A stretch of DNA of 47,507 nucleotides from Streptomyces spinoverrucosus (GTDB lineage: Bacteria; Actinomycetota; Actinomycetes; Streptomycetales; Streptomycetaceae), in NCBI RefSeq assembly GCF_006539505.1, contig NZ_BJND01000070.1, forward strand, positions 1 through 47,507, written 5' to 3'. The notes beneath the pieces are model-generated. The model had not been told where the DNA came from. It searched no databases and saw only the letters and a list, made by a program, of their open reading frames with translations. Positions 32,344 through 40,513 of the stretch are shown here, piece by piece (the stretch's first letter is position 1; every line of letters starts with the position of its first letter). Made by a program: the position numbers and the translations under genes.

Positions 32344-33969
32344 CTACCTGTTCGGCGGCGGCCCGTCGATCGGGCGGCCGAGTACGCCGGGACGCCGCTG
32401 CCAGGGCCGCGGGCCCGTGGGCGGCCGGTAGGCGACGCCCAGGGCGTCAAGTCGCCGGTAGTGGGCGGTCATCCGGCGTTCGAAGCCGGCGAAGTCCCGT
32501 TCCGCCGGGGCGGGCAGGTCGCTCCAGGCGACCTCGGCGAAGGCCGCGAGCCTCGGAAAGGCCTGGTAGTCCACGCGCGCCCGGTCCTCCATCACCTCGG
32601 TCCACACATTGGCCTGCGTGCCCAGCACATGACCGGCCTGTTCCTCGGTGAGCTGTGGTGGAACGGGCTCGAAGCGGTAGACGTCCTCCAGGGTGCGCAC
32701 ATAGCCGATCGGTACGGGCTCGTCCGCGCCGTCGGCCTGACGGTGGTCCAGGTACACCTGCTGCTCCGGGCACATCACGACGTCATGACCGGCCCGGGCG
32801 GCGGCGATTCCGCCCGCGTATCCGCGCCAGGAGGACACGGTCGCCCCGGGGGCGAGCCCGCCCTCCAGGATCTCGTCCCAGCCGATCAACCGGCGCCCGC
32901 GCGCGGAAAGCCACGTGTCGAAGTGGCCGATGAACCACGACTGCAACGCGTCCTCGTCGGCCAGCCCCAGTTCCCTGATCCGCGCCTGCGCGGTGGGCGA
33001 CTTCCGCCACTGGTCCTTCGGGCATTCGTCGCCGCCGACGTGAATGAACTCCGAGGGAAACAGATCCAGGACTTCCTCGAACACGCCTTCGTAGAAGCGC
33101 AGGGCGTTGTCAGTGGGGGCGAGTACGTTCGGAGAGATCCCCCAGTTGTCCCAGACCGCAAGGGAGGTGGTGTCGATGACGTCGGTGTTGCCGAGTTCCG
33201 GATACGCCGCGATGGCGGCCTGCGAGTGTCCCGGTACGTCGATTTCCGGGACGACGGTGATATGCCGCTCGGCGGCGTAGGCGACGATCTCCCGGATGTC
33301 GTCGTGGGTGTAGTAGCCACCGTGCGGCTTCTCCTCCCACAGCGGCGAGGCCCGGTGGCCGAATTTGGTGCGCGCCCGCCAGGAGCCGACCTCCGTCAGC
33401 TTCGGGTACCGCTTGATCTCGATCCGCCAGCCCTGGTCGTCCGTCAAGTGGAAGTGGAGGACGCTGAGTTTGTGCGCCGCCATCAGATCCAGGTAGCGCA
33501 GCACACCGTCCTTGGGCATGAAGTGCCGGGCGACGTCCAGCATGAGGCCGCGCCAGCCGAAACGAGGGGCGTCCTCGATCTCGACGTGTGGCACAGCCCA
33601 GGTGCGGTCGCGGCTGAGCGGAGCCCTGCGGTATGCGTCGGGGCCGAGGAGCTGCCGCAGCGTCTGGGCACCCCAGAAGACACCGGCCGCGCTGCCGCCC
33701 TCGACAAGGACGCCGCTGTAGTCGCTGACGAGGCGGTACTCCTCGGGACGGAGCTCGGGGTCGAGCTGGAGCCCGATACCGTCGCCGTCGGTGTCGTCGA
33801 GCTCACGTCCCTCGCGCAGCGGCAGGCCGGTGGCCTGCCAGAGGGCGGTGCGCAGCCAGTGACCGACACCCTCCGTGGCGGGGCCGGCGTAGAGCTGGGA
33901 GTGCGCCGTCAGCCGCACCTCGCCGGAACCGGCGACAACGCTGCGGGGCGTCGGAATCAGTTCGGTCAC
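32344..33969 (-). CDS. Cytoplasmic beta-N-acetylhexosaminidase (GH20)
   Basis: 541 residues. An N-terminal GH20b domain (to about 130) leads into the TIM-barrel catalytic domain. The catalytic pair is Asp314-Glu315 in HVGGDECPK, as in Streptomyces hexosaminidases that use substrate-assisted retaining catalysis. HFHLTDDQGWR and the EIDVPGHSQ motif add support. There is no signal peptide, so it acts inside the cell on imported amino-sugar oligomers. GTG at 33969 begins 1 base after the permease stop, with AAAGGA upstream: last gene of the ABC operon. Expected product is N-acetylglucosamine. Confidence 0.94.
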   Translation of the reverse strand: MTELIPTPRSVVAGSGEVRLTAHSQLYAGPATEGVGHWLRTALWQATGLPLREGRELDDTDGDGIGLQLDPELRPEEYRLVSDYSGVLVEGGSAAGVFWGAQTLRQLLGPDAYRRAPLSRDRTWAVPHVEIEDAPRFGWRGLMLDVARHFMPKDGVLRYLDLMAAHKLSVLHFHLTDDQGWRIEIKRYPKLTEVGSWRARTKFGHRASPLWEEKPHGGYYTHDDIREIVAYAAERHITVVPEIDVPGHSQAAIAAYPELGNTDVIDTTSLAVWDNWGISPNVLAPTDNALRFYEGVFEEVLDLFPSEFIHVGGDECPKDQWRKSPTAQARIRELGLADEDALQSWFIGHFDTWLSARGRRLIGWDEILEGGLAPGATVSSWRGYAGGIAAARAGHDVVMCPEQQVYLDHRQADGADEPVPIGYVRTLEDVYRFEPVPPQLTEEQAGHVLGTQANVWTEVMEDRARVDYQAFPRLAAFAEVAWSDLPAPAERDFAGFERRMTAHYRRLDALGVAYRPPTGPRPWQRRPGVLGRPIDGPPPNR

Positions 33970-33970
33970 G

Positions 33971-34816
33971 TCAGTCCTTTACCGCTCCGCCCAGCCCGGA
34001 GACAAGCCGTCGCTGTACGAGTACGAAGAACACCAGCACCGGAATCGTCATCACCGTGGACGCCGCCATCACGCCACCCCAGTCCGGCTCCTCCGGCTTG
34101 TAGAAGACCAGCAGAGCCATCGGCAGCGTCGACTGCGAAGCGTCGCTGATGATGAAGGACTTGGCGAACAGGAAGTCGTTCCAGGCGGAGATGAAGGAAA
34201 ACACGCTCGTGGCCACCAGCCCCGGGAAGACCAGCGGGAAAAGGATCTGCCAGAGGAATCGCGCCCGGCTCGCCCCGTCGATGTACGCGGCCTCCTCCAG
34301 CGCCTCCGGCACCGCTTTCACGAACCCGCGCAGCATCCAGATCGCGAAGGGCAGGGAGAAGGCGATGTGCGGCAGGATCAGCGAGCCCAGCGTGTTCAGC
34401 TGGCCGAAGTCCCGCATGAGGAAGAACAGGGGGATCGTCAGCGCCTCCACGGGCACCATCTGGGCCACCAGGAACATGATCAGCAGGGTGGTCCGGAAGC
34501 GGAACCGGAATCGTGTCACGGCGGTCGCCGCGAGAAACGCGATCAGTGCCGAGACGACCACGACGGTGCAAGCGACGACAAGACTGTTGACAAAGTACCG
34601 GCCGAATTCCTGCTGTCCGAAGACCCGCCGGAAGGAATCCAGAGTGGGGGCCGGCGTCCACGGCCGAGGGGTCGTGGACTCGATCTCCCCGGCCGGTTTG
34701 AAGGCGCTCAGCACCATCCAGTACAGGGGAAAGGCGACCACCGCCGCGATCAGCAGCGCCGCCGCCTCGGCGGCCGTCCGCCACGGCCGGCGCACGATGC
34801 CCCGGAAAAGATTCAC
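33971..34816 (-). CDS. Sugar ABC transporter permease 2 (MalG type)
   Basis: 281 residues with six membrane helices and the CUT1 permease EAA loop EALEEAAYIDGASRARFLWQ. GTG at 34816 overlaps the stop of permease 1 (GTGA) and GGGGAGGAG precedes it. With permease 1 it forms the channel for the amino-sugar importer. Confidence 0.94.
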   Translation of the reverse strand: MNLFRGIVRRPWRTAAEAAALLIAAVVAFPLYWMVLSAFKPAGEIESTTPRPWTPAPTLDSFRRVFGQQEFGRYFVNSLVVACTVVVVSALIAFLAATAVTRFRFRFRTTLLIMFLVAQMVPVEALTIPLFFLMRDFGQLNTLGSLILPHIAFSLPFAIWMLRGFVKAVPEALEEAAYIDGASRARFLWQILFPLVFPGLVATSVFSFISAWNDFLFAKSFIISDASQSTLPMALLVFYKPEEPDWGGVMAASTVMTIPVLVFFVLVQRRLVSGLGGAVKD

Positions 34817-35691
34817 AGCTCCTCCCCCTGCCTGCGCAGCAACCGCAGATACACGAGCGTCACCGCGAGCAGGATCAGCAGCATCACGACGCCGATCGCC
34901 GAGCCGAGGCTGTACTGCGAGGACGCGAACGCCTGTTGGTAGGCGTAGACGTTCAGGACGAGGTTCTGTCCCGCGATGCCGCCGCCGTTCGTCATGACGT
35001 AGATCTGCGTGAAGACCTTGAAGTCCCAGATGACCGACTGGATGGTGACGATCACCAAAATCGGGCGGAGCATCGGCGCCAGCACCGAGCGCCAGATCCG
35101 CCACTGCGAGGCGCCGTCCAGCGCGGCGGCCTCCAGCACCTCCGTGGGTACGGCGCGGATGCCCGCGTACACCGTGACCATCACGAACGGGAAGGAGCAC
35201 CACACCACTTCGAGCAGGACGAGGAAGAAGGCGCTGAACCGGCCGTACGTCCACGAGTGATCGCCGAGCCCGAGGATCCGGTTGACCGGGCCGAAGTCCG
35301 GGTCGAACAGCAGCAGCCAGACCGTGGAGCCGGTGACCGCCGGGGTCGCCCACGCCCCCAGCGCGGCCAGCATCAGCGCGAGCCGCGGCACGGCCCGTAC
35401 GCGGGTGAGCAGCACGGCAAGAGCACAGCCGGCGGCGAGCGTCGACACCACACAGGCCGCCGCGAACAGCACGGTCGCCAGCAGCACCTGCCAGAACTGC
35501 TCGTCACCGAACAGCCGAGCGTAGTTCCCGAACCCCTGGAACGAGGTCGGTTCACCGCCGCTGACCTGGGCCTGGGTGTACTCCAGGAAGGAGATCAGGC
35601 CGAGTTGGTAGACGGGGTAGACGAGCAGCCCACCGATGACGACCAGGGCGGGGGCAAGGTACAGCCAGGGCAAGCCTTTGCTCCGCGTCAT
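34813..35691 (-). CDS. Sugar ABC transporter permease 1 (MalF type)
   Basis: 292 residues, six membrane helices, EAA loop VLEAAALDGASQWRIWRSVL typical of CUT1 carbohydrate importers. ATG at 35691 overlaps the binding-protein stop (ATGA). No ATPase gene is in the operon; in Streptomyces several such importers share the ATPase MsiK encoded elsewhere, which is the likely case here. Confidence 0.94.
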   Translation of the reverse strand: MTRSKGLPWLYLAPALVVIGGLLVYPVYQLGLISFLEYTQAQVSGGEPTSFQGFGNYARLFGDEQFWQVLLATVLFAAACVVSTLAAGCALAVLLTRVRAVPRLALMLAALGAWATPAVTGSTVWLLLFDPDFGPVNRILGLGDHSWTYGRFSAFFLVLLEVVWCSFPFVMVTVYAGIRAVPTEVLEAAALDGASQWRIWRSVLAPMLRPILVIVTIQSVIWDFKVFTQIYVMTNGGGIAGQNLVLNVYAYQQAFASSQYSLGSAIGVVMLLILLAVTLVYLRLLRRQGEEL

Positions 35692-36980
35692 CCGGCGGAG
35701 CCAAACGCATCGTCCATCTTCTGCGCCGCATCTCCCGCGGCCGCCGCCACACCCTTCTTACCGCTGACGATCTCCTGGAACATCGTCGGCAGCACGAGCG
35801 AGGAGTCGATCTGCGCCCACGCCGGCGAGGCCGGCACGAACTTCGTGTCCGCGGCCAGCGTCTGAACGAACGGCTTCACGAACGGCTCACGCTCCGCCAC
35901 CTGCCCCCGCACATCCGTGAAGGTCGGCAGAAAGCCCATGGCGTCAAAGAGTTCACCCTGCGTCTGCTTCGAGGCGAGCCGCTTCATCAGGTCGACGGCG
36001 AGGGTGCGGTGCGCGGTGCTCTTCAGTACGCCGATGTTGTTGCCGCCCGCGAACGCCGGCGCGATCGAGCCGGGCTCCACCCCCGGCAGCGGCACCACCG
36101 CGTACTTCCCCTTCACCGCCCCGGCCTCCACGGCCTGATGGCTGAAGTCGCCGCCGATCGCCATGCCCGCCTTGCCCGAGGCGAACGCGGTGATGGTGTC
36201 GTTGCCGGTCATCCCCGCGCACTTGGCGGCGGGACAGTTGTCGTCGCCGAAGAGCGAGGTGTACGCCGTGATGCCCTTCTGGGCGTCCGGGGTGTCGATC
36301 GCGGCAGCGTACGAACCGCCCTTGCCGGTGGCGAGTTCGCCGCCGTTGGCCCAGATGAACGGCATCGCCCCGTAGGTGTAGGCACCGCCCACCACCAGGC
36401 CGTACAGGTCGGGCTCGGCGGCCCGGATGCGCTGCGCCGTCTCGATCAGCTCGGCCTGGGACTTCGGCACGTCGAGGCCGAGTTGGTCGAAGACGTCCGT
36501 CCGGTAGTAGAGCGCGCGGACGCCGACGAAGTAGGGGGCGCCGTAGATCTTCCCGTCCACCGTCACCGACTGCTTGGCGGTCGGGTCGGTGTCCTTGGCC
36601 TCGCTCCAGGAGGTGAAGTCCTTCGTGACGTCCTCCAGGCCGCCGTCCTTCACATAGCCGGCGGTGTCGGTGTTGCCGTACTCGATGACGTCGGGCGCGC
36701 TGGCGGGGTCGTTGAAGGCGGCCTTGATGCGCTGGGCGCGGGTCTCGACCGGGATGTACTCGACGGTGACCTCGGTGCCCTCGTGCGCCTTCTCGAAGCT
36801 GTCGACCACGGACTGGACGACCTGCTCCTTCGGCTTGTTGTTGACCTCCTGGAACAGCCAGACGCGCAGGGTGCCGGACTGCTCGTCCTTGCCGGAGGTG
36901 GAGTTGCCGGACGTCTGCGGGGCGCAGGCGGCGGTGACCAGGACGGCCGCGACGGCGGCCAGTCGGACGGACAGCTTCAT
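35688..36980 (-). CDS. Sugar ABC transporter substrate-binding lipoprotein
   Basis: 430 residues. Signal peptide ends in lipobox VTAAC, with Cys19 lipidated. The mature part is an SBP_bac_1 (MalE-like) extracellular binding protein: GTLRVWLFQEVNNKPKE, NDPASAPDVIEYGNTDT, TFTDVRG and YGAPYFVGVRALYYRTDVF are typical. ATG at 36980 (7 bases after GGAGG) is chosen; 41 upstream codons in the same frame have no signal-peptide character. It heads the operon SBP - permease - permease - hexosaminidase. The hexosaminidase implies an N-acetylglucosamine-containing oligosaccharide as ligand. Confidence 0.94.
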   Translation of the reverse strand: MKLSVRLAAVAAVLVTAACAPQTSGNSTSGKDEQSGTLRVWLFQEVNNKPKEQVVQSVVDSFEKAHEGTEVTVEYIPVETRAQRIKAAFNDPASAPDVIEYGNTDTAGYVKDGGLEDVTKDFTSWSEAKDTDPTAKQSVTVDGKIYGAPYFVGVRALYYRTDVFDQLGLDVPKSQAELIETAQRIRAAEPDLYGLVVGGAYTYGAMPFIWANGGELATGKGGSYAAAIDTPDAQKGITAYTSLFGDDNCPAAKCAGMTGNDTITAFASGKAGMAIGGDFSHQAVEAGAVKGKYAVVPLPGVEPGSIAPAFAGGNNIGVLKSTAHRTLAVDLMKRLASKQTQGELFDAMGFLPTFTDVRGQVAEREPFVKPFVQTLAADTKFVPASPAWAQIDSSLVLPTMFQEIVSGKKGVAAAAGDAAQKMDDAFGSAG

Positions 36981-37001
36981 GGAGTGCCTCCGAAGGGTGT
37001 C

Positions 37002-37027
37002 GCAACGCACTGTTGCAACATGTGCAA
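37002..37027. promoter_or_regulatory. Candidate operator of the amino-sugar operon
   Basis: Two overlapping dyads: GCAAC (37002) with GTTGC (37012-37016), and TTGCA (37013-37017) with TGCAA (37023-37027), each with a 5-base spacer. They lie 22-47 bases upstream of the binding-protein start, as expected for a LacI- or GntR-type repressor. The regulator gene is not in the window. Confidence 0.5.
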
Positions 37028-37143
37028 TGACGGTTTCGCTCTGCACAACAACAAGCCGGAGGCTATGGACTACATGAACATGTCCACAAGAGGTCTCAAC
37101 CACTTCGTGACATGACGAGAGACTTGACGAGCGGCATGACGAA

Positions 37144-37183
37144 GAGGCCCCCGGGGCACGCCGAAGCGCATCCCGGGGGCCTC
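37144..37183 (-). terminator. Terminator after the DUF3039 gene
   Basis: GAGGCCCCCGGG (37144-37155) pairs with CCCGGGGGCCTC (37172-37183), a perfect 12-bp stem with a 16-base loop, 30 bases past the stop. Confidence 0.7.
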
Positions 37184-37213
37184 CCGGACAACTGTCAGGA
37201 AAGGATCAGACGG

Positions 37214-37498
37214 TTACTTGTCCCCGCCCTTGCCCTTGTCGTCACCGCCGGCGCCCATGGAGTCGTAGATCTCCTTGCACATGGGACACACGGGGTACTT
37301 CTTCGGATCGCGGCCCGGCACCCAGACCTTGCCGCACAGCGCCACGACGGGCGTACCGTCGAGGGCGCTCGCCATGATCTTGTCCTTCTGGACGTAGTGG
37401 GCGAAGCGCTCGTGGTCACCGTCGCCGTGGGAAGTCTTCGGCGTGGGCTCTACGAGTGTCCCCGTACCAGTCCCGCGCTCGGGCTCGAGAGTGCTCAT
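37214..37498 (-). CDS. DUF3039 domain protein
   Basis: 94 residues. The conserved block ALCGKVWVPGRDPKKYP followed by VCPMCKEIYD gives three cysteines, two as a CxxC pair, that could bind zinc. DUF3039 proteins are small and restricted to actinobacteria; role unknown. The start ATG 37498 (MSTLEPERG) has no ribosome binding site but a -10-like box ends 7 bases before it. The acidic/Gly-rich tail (GGDDKGKGGDK) is unstructured. Confidence 0.85.
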   Translation of the reverse strand: MSTLEPERGTGTGTLVEPTPKTSHGDGDHERFAHYVQKDKIMASALDGTPVVALCGKVWVPGRDPKKYPVCPMCKEIYDSMGAGGDDKGKGGDK

Positions 37499-37511
37499 AG
37501 GGCCAAGGGTA
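37499..37511 (-). promoter_or_regulatory. Possible leaderless promoter for the DUF3039 gene
   Basis: TACCCT (37506-37511) ends 7 bases before the ATG at 37498. Same arrangement as at the MFS gene. Confidence 0.4.
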
Positions 37512-37549
37512 CTGAAGCCCACACGCAACGGTTGAGAGACGGGCGTGCG

Positions 37550-38131
37550 TCAGTTGAGCGAGGGGTCGTCGGGGTACGTGGCCACCATCGCCAGCTCGTT
37601 GCGCTGCCGGCGCAGCACCTCGCGCCAGAGTCGTTCGGGGAACGGCGAGTAGACGTCGCCGGGCTCGGACTCCACGACGTACCAGGCGCCCTCGACCAGT
37701 TCGTCCTCCAACTGGCCGGGGCCCCAGCCCGCGTACCCGGCGAAGATTCTCAGCGAGCCGAGGACGGCGGCCAGCAGCTCCGGCGGGGCCTCCAGGTCGA
37801 CCAGGCCGATCGCGCCGTGCACCCGGCGCCAGCCGAGCGGGGCGGCGTCGCCGGACGCGCCGCCGGGGATGACCGCGACGCCGAGAGCGGAGTCCAGCGA
37901 GACCGGTCCGCCCTGGAAGACCACGCCGGGTTCACCGGCCAGGTCCGCCCAGCCCTCCAGGATGTCGCCGACGTCCACCGGCGTCGGGCGGTTGAGGACG
38001 ACACCCAGCGAGCCCTCCTCGTCGTGGTCGAGGAGGAGCACCACCGCACGGTCGAAGTTCGGGTCCGCCAGGGCGGGGGTGGCCACGAGCAGCCGCCCTG
38101 TGAGCGAGGACACCTCGGTCATGCCAGACAT
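37550..38131 (-). CDS. AlgH/UPF0301 (YqgE) family protein
   Basis: 193 residues. Family signature: LTGRLLVATPALADPNFDRAVV at the N-terminus, DEEGSLGVVLNRPT, GGPVS, and GYAGWGPGQLEDEL. Despite the name AlgH, the biochemical role is unknown. The ATG at 38131 (MSGMTEV) follows GGGAAGATGCGGG; an ATG at 38122 is an alternative. The gene is divergent from murA across 253 bases. Confidence 0.9.
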   Translation of the reverse strand: MSGMTEVSSLTGRLLVATPALADPNFDRAVVLLLDHDEEGSLGVVLNRPTPVDVGDILEGWADLAGEPGVVFQGGPVSLDSALGVAVIPGGASGDAAPLGWRRVHGAIGLVDLEAPPELLAAVLGSLRIFAGYAGWGPGQLEDELVEGAWYVVESEPGDVYSPFPERLWREVLRRQRNELAMVATYPDDPSLN

Positions 38132-38276
38132 GATCCCGCATCTTCCCGTCACGTGGGGAGCCAATCCGGGGCCAGGAGTGAACGCAGCTCAGGGCACACG
38201 GAAGCGTCCCCGGCGCACGGGCGCCGTCCGGCCGCTCCAGTGACCCCATGTGCCCGATAGAGAACGGTTCGTGTTG

Positions 38277-38297
38277 TGACAGAGCTATGACAGAGCT
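38277..38297. repeat. Tandem TGACAGAGCT repeat upstream of murA
   Basis: TGACAGAGCT at 38277-38286 and 38288-38297, an 11-bp period that puts both on one DNA face, about 90-110 bases before the murA start. A possible activator or repressor site. Confidence 0.4.
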
Positions 38298-38384
38298 GGG
38301 CGGTCCTTGGGCTTACTTCAGGGGGGTCGGCGGCCATTACTCTGTCTCTCCGGCCCTTGCCCAACTCATCGGAACGCGAGATAC

Positions 38385-39725
38385 ATGACCGTCAACGACG
38401 ATGTCCTGCTTGTCCACGGCGGAACCCCGCTGGAGGGCGAGATCCGTGTCCGCGGTGCGAAGAACCTCGTACCGAAGGCCATGGTCGCCGCCCTGCTCGG
38501 CAGCGCGCCGAGCCGGCTGCGCAACGTCCCGGACATCCGTGACGTGCGTGTCGTACGCGGCCTGCTGCAACTGCACGGGGTGACGGTCCGTCCGGGTGAG
38601 GAGCCGGGCGAACTGGTCCTGGACCCGTCGCACGTGGAGAGCGCGAATGTCGCCGACATCGATGCCCACGCGGGTTCTTCGCGCATCCCCATCCTGTTCT
38701 GCGGTCCGCTGCTGCACCGCCTGGGGCATGCGTTCATCCCCGGCCTCGGCGGCTGCGACATCGGCGGCCGGCCCATCGACTTCCACTTCGAGGTGCTGCG
38801 GCAGTTCGGCGCGAAGATCGAGAAGCGTGCGGACGGGCAGTACCTCGAGGCGCCCCAGCGGCTGCGCGGTACGAAGATCCGGCTGCCGTACCCGTCCGTG
38901 GGCGCGACCGAGCAGGTGCTGCTGACGGCGGTCCTCGCCGAGGGGGTGACGGAGCTCTCGAACGCGGCCGTGGAGCCGGAGATCGAGGACCTCATCTGCG
39001 TACTGCAGAAGATGGGCGCCATCATCGCGATGGACACCGACCGCACGATCCGCATCACCGGTGTGGACACGCTCGGCGGCTACGCCCACCGCGCCCTCCC
39101 GGACCGGCTGGAGGCCGCCTCCTGGGCGTCCGCGGCGCTGGCGACCGAGGGCAACATCTACGTCCGTGGCGCGCAGCAGCGGTCCATGATGACGTTCCTC
39201 AACACCTACCGGAAGGTGGGCGGTGCCTTCGAGATCGACGACGAGGGCATCCGTTTCTGGCACCCCGGCGGGCAGTTGAAGTCGATCGCCCTGGAGACGG
39301 ACGTCCACCCGGGCTTCCAGACGGACTGGCAGCAGCCGCTGGTCGTCGCCCTCACGCAGGCCACGGGCCTGTCCATCATCCACGAGACGGTCTACGAGTC
39401 CCGCCTCGGCTTCACCTCCGCGCTCAACCAGATGGGCGCCCACATCCAGCTCTACCGCGAGTGCCTCGGCGGCTCGAACTGCCGCTTCGGCCAGCGGAAC
39501 TTCCTGCACTCGGCGGTCGTGAGCGGCCCCACCCGCCTCCAGGGCGCCGACCTGGTCATCCCCGACCTGCGCGGCGGCTTCTCGTACCTCATCGCCGCCC
39601 TGGCGGCCCAGGGCACGTCGCGGGTCCACGGCATCGACCTGATCAACCGTGGCTACGAGAACTTCATGGACAAGCTGGTGGAGCTGGGCGCGAAGGTGGA
39701 GCTGCCGGGCAAGGCGCTCGGCTGA
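38385..39725 (+). CDS. murA: UDP-N-acetylglucosamine 1-carboxyvinyltransferase
   Basis: Transfers enolpyruvate from PEP to UDP-GlcNAc, the first committed step of peptidoglycan synthesis. 446 residues. Lys26-Asn27 (RGAKN) binds substrate and Cys124 lies in GLGGCDIGGRP, the position targeted by fosfomycin. The ATG at 38385 (MTVNDD) is chosen; an upstream in-frame start adds 26 residues with no MurA match. Isolated gene, with a strong hairpin after it. Confidence 0.95.
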   Translation: MTVNDDVLLVHGGTPLEGEIRVRGAKNLVPKAMVAALLGSAPSRLRNVPDIRDVRVVRGLLQLHGVTVRPGEEPGELVLDPSHVESANVADIDAHAGSSRIPILFCGPLLHRLGHAFIPGLGGCDIGGRPIDFHFEVLRQFGAKIEKRADGQYLEAPQRLRGTKIRLPYPSVGATEQVLLTAVLAEGVTELSNAAVEPEIEDLICVLQKMGAIIAMDTDRTIRITGVDTLGGYAHRALPDRLEAASWASAALATEGNIYVRGAQQRSMMTFLNTYRKVGGAFEIDDEGIRFWHPGGQLKSIALETDVHPGFQTDWQQPLVVALTQATGLSIIHETVYESRLGFTSALNQMGAHIQLYRECLGGSNCRFGQRNFLHSAVVSGPTRLQGADLVIPDLRGGFSYLIAALAAQGTSRVHGIDLINRGYENFMDKLVELGAKVELPGKALG

Positions 39726-39735
39726 CGCACCGAAC

Positions 39736-39791
39736 GTGAACGCCGATGGGGCGGCCACCCGGACTCGGGTGGCCGCCCCATCGGCGTTCAC
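39736..39791. terminator. 26-bp perfect hairpin between murA and hupA
   Basis: The arms 39736-39761 and 39766-39791 are exact reverse complements of 26 bp with a GACT loop. It lies between convergent murA and hupA, so it can stop both transcripts. Confidence 0.85.
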
Positions 39792-39835
39792 TGCAGCGCC
39801 CTCAAAGGGCGCGCACGGCGCTCACAGCGGAGCGC

Positions 39836-40117
39836 TTACTGGCCCTTGGCCGCTTCCTTGAGCTTGCTGCCCGCGGAGACCTTCACGCTGTAACCGGCCG
39901 GGATCTGGATCGGGTCGCCGGTCTGCGGGTTACGCGCGGTACGAGCGGCACGGTGGGTGCGCTCGAAGGTCAGGAAGCCGGGGATGGTGACCTTCTCGTC
40001 CCCCTTGGCGACAATCTCGCCGACGACGTCGGCGAACGCGGCCAGCACGGCGTCGGCGTCCTTGCGGGTCACCTCGGCGCGGTCGGCCAGCGCGGCCACC
40101 AGCTCACTGCGGTTCAT
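39836..40117 (-). CDS. hupA: HU-family DNA-binding protein
   Basis: 93 residues, histone-like HU that bends and compacts DNA as a dimer. MNRSELVAALADRAEVTRKDADAVL starts the helical dimer part; KVTIPGFLTFERTHRAARTARNPQTG carries the beta arm with the conserved RNPQTG tip. It lacks the Lys/Ala-rich tail of the second Streptomyces HU (HupS), so this is HupA. ATG at 40117 follows GGGAG 7 bases upstream; a longer frame is open but lacks HU similarity. Confidence 0.94.
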   Translation of the reverse strand: MNRSELVAALADRAEVTRKDADAVLAAFADVVGEIVAKGDEKVTIPGFLTFERTHRAARTARNPQTGDPIQIPAGYSVKVSAGSKLKEAAKGQ

Positions 40118-40513
40118 GTTGTTACTCCCGTGTTCTTCTTGCCATTGAGGCGTGCCACGCGGCGGAGCCGCATATCGGGCACTGCGAAGCCGATGCTGCC
40201 AGGGTCCTCGGACAGTCCCCGGACCCGGGTCCGTCGTCCGACGCTCGCGCCCAGGGACGCATCCTGCCCCCACCTGCGGCGGGAATGCCAATCCGGCACC
40301 CGCAGGAGTCGTGAGAACACCCTTGGGAGTCACACGAAAAGCGCCACTGACTAGGACCTGTCCGGCCGATCATGCCTCAGACGCGGGGTCTGTCCGGCCG
40401 CCCACCCTAGATGGCGGCCAAGGGTACGAGGTTTCACGACGCGCCGGTGATCAGCGCGGCCGTGGTGATCCTCACAGAGATCCTCAGTGCGGATCACAGC
40501 CCGGCAGTCGAGC
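40118..40513. promoter_or_regulatory. Intergenic region holding the hupA promoter and leader
   Basis: 396 bases with no gene supported. A 14-bp palindrome at 40220-40233 and GGTCC/GGACC pairing around it would make a structured leader. CTGTCCGGCCG occurs twice (40358-40368 and 40390-40400), 32 bp apart. No clear terminator for the malic enzyme gene. hupA promoter hexamers were not convincing. Confidence 0.35.

Noticed and set aside
30973..34149. A 1058-codon plus-strand frame over the xdh-like and hexosaminidase genes
   Set aside because: Spans several real minus-strand genes and an intergenic gap; composition typical of an antisense shadow.
36981..37213. DasR-type dre operator in front of the amino-sugar operon
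   Set aside because: I looked for the ACTGGTCTAGACCA-type palindrome and did not find it; the dyads present are different.
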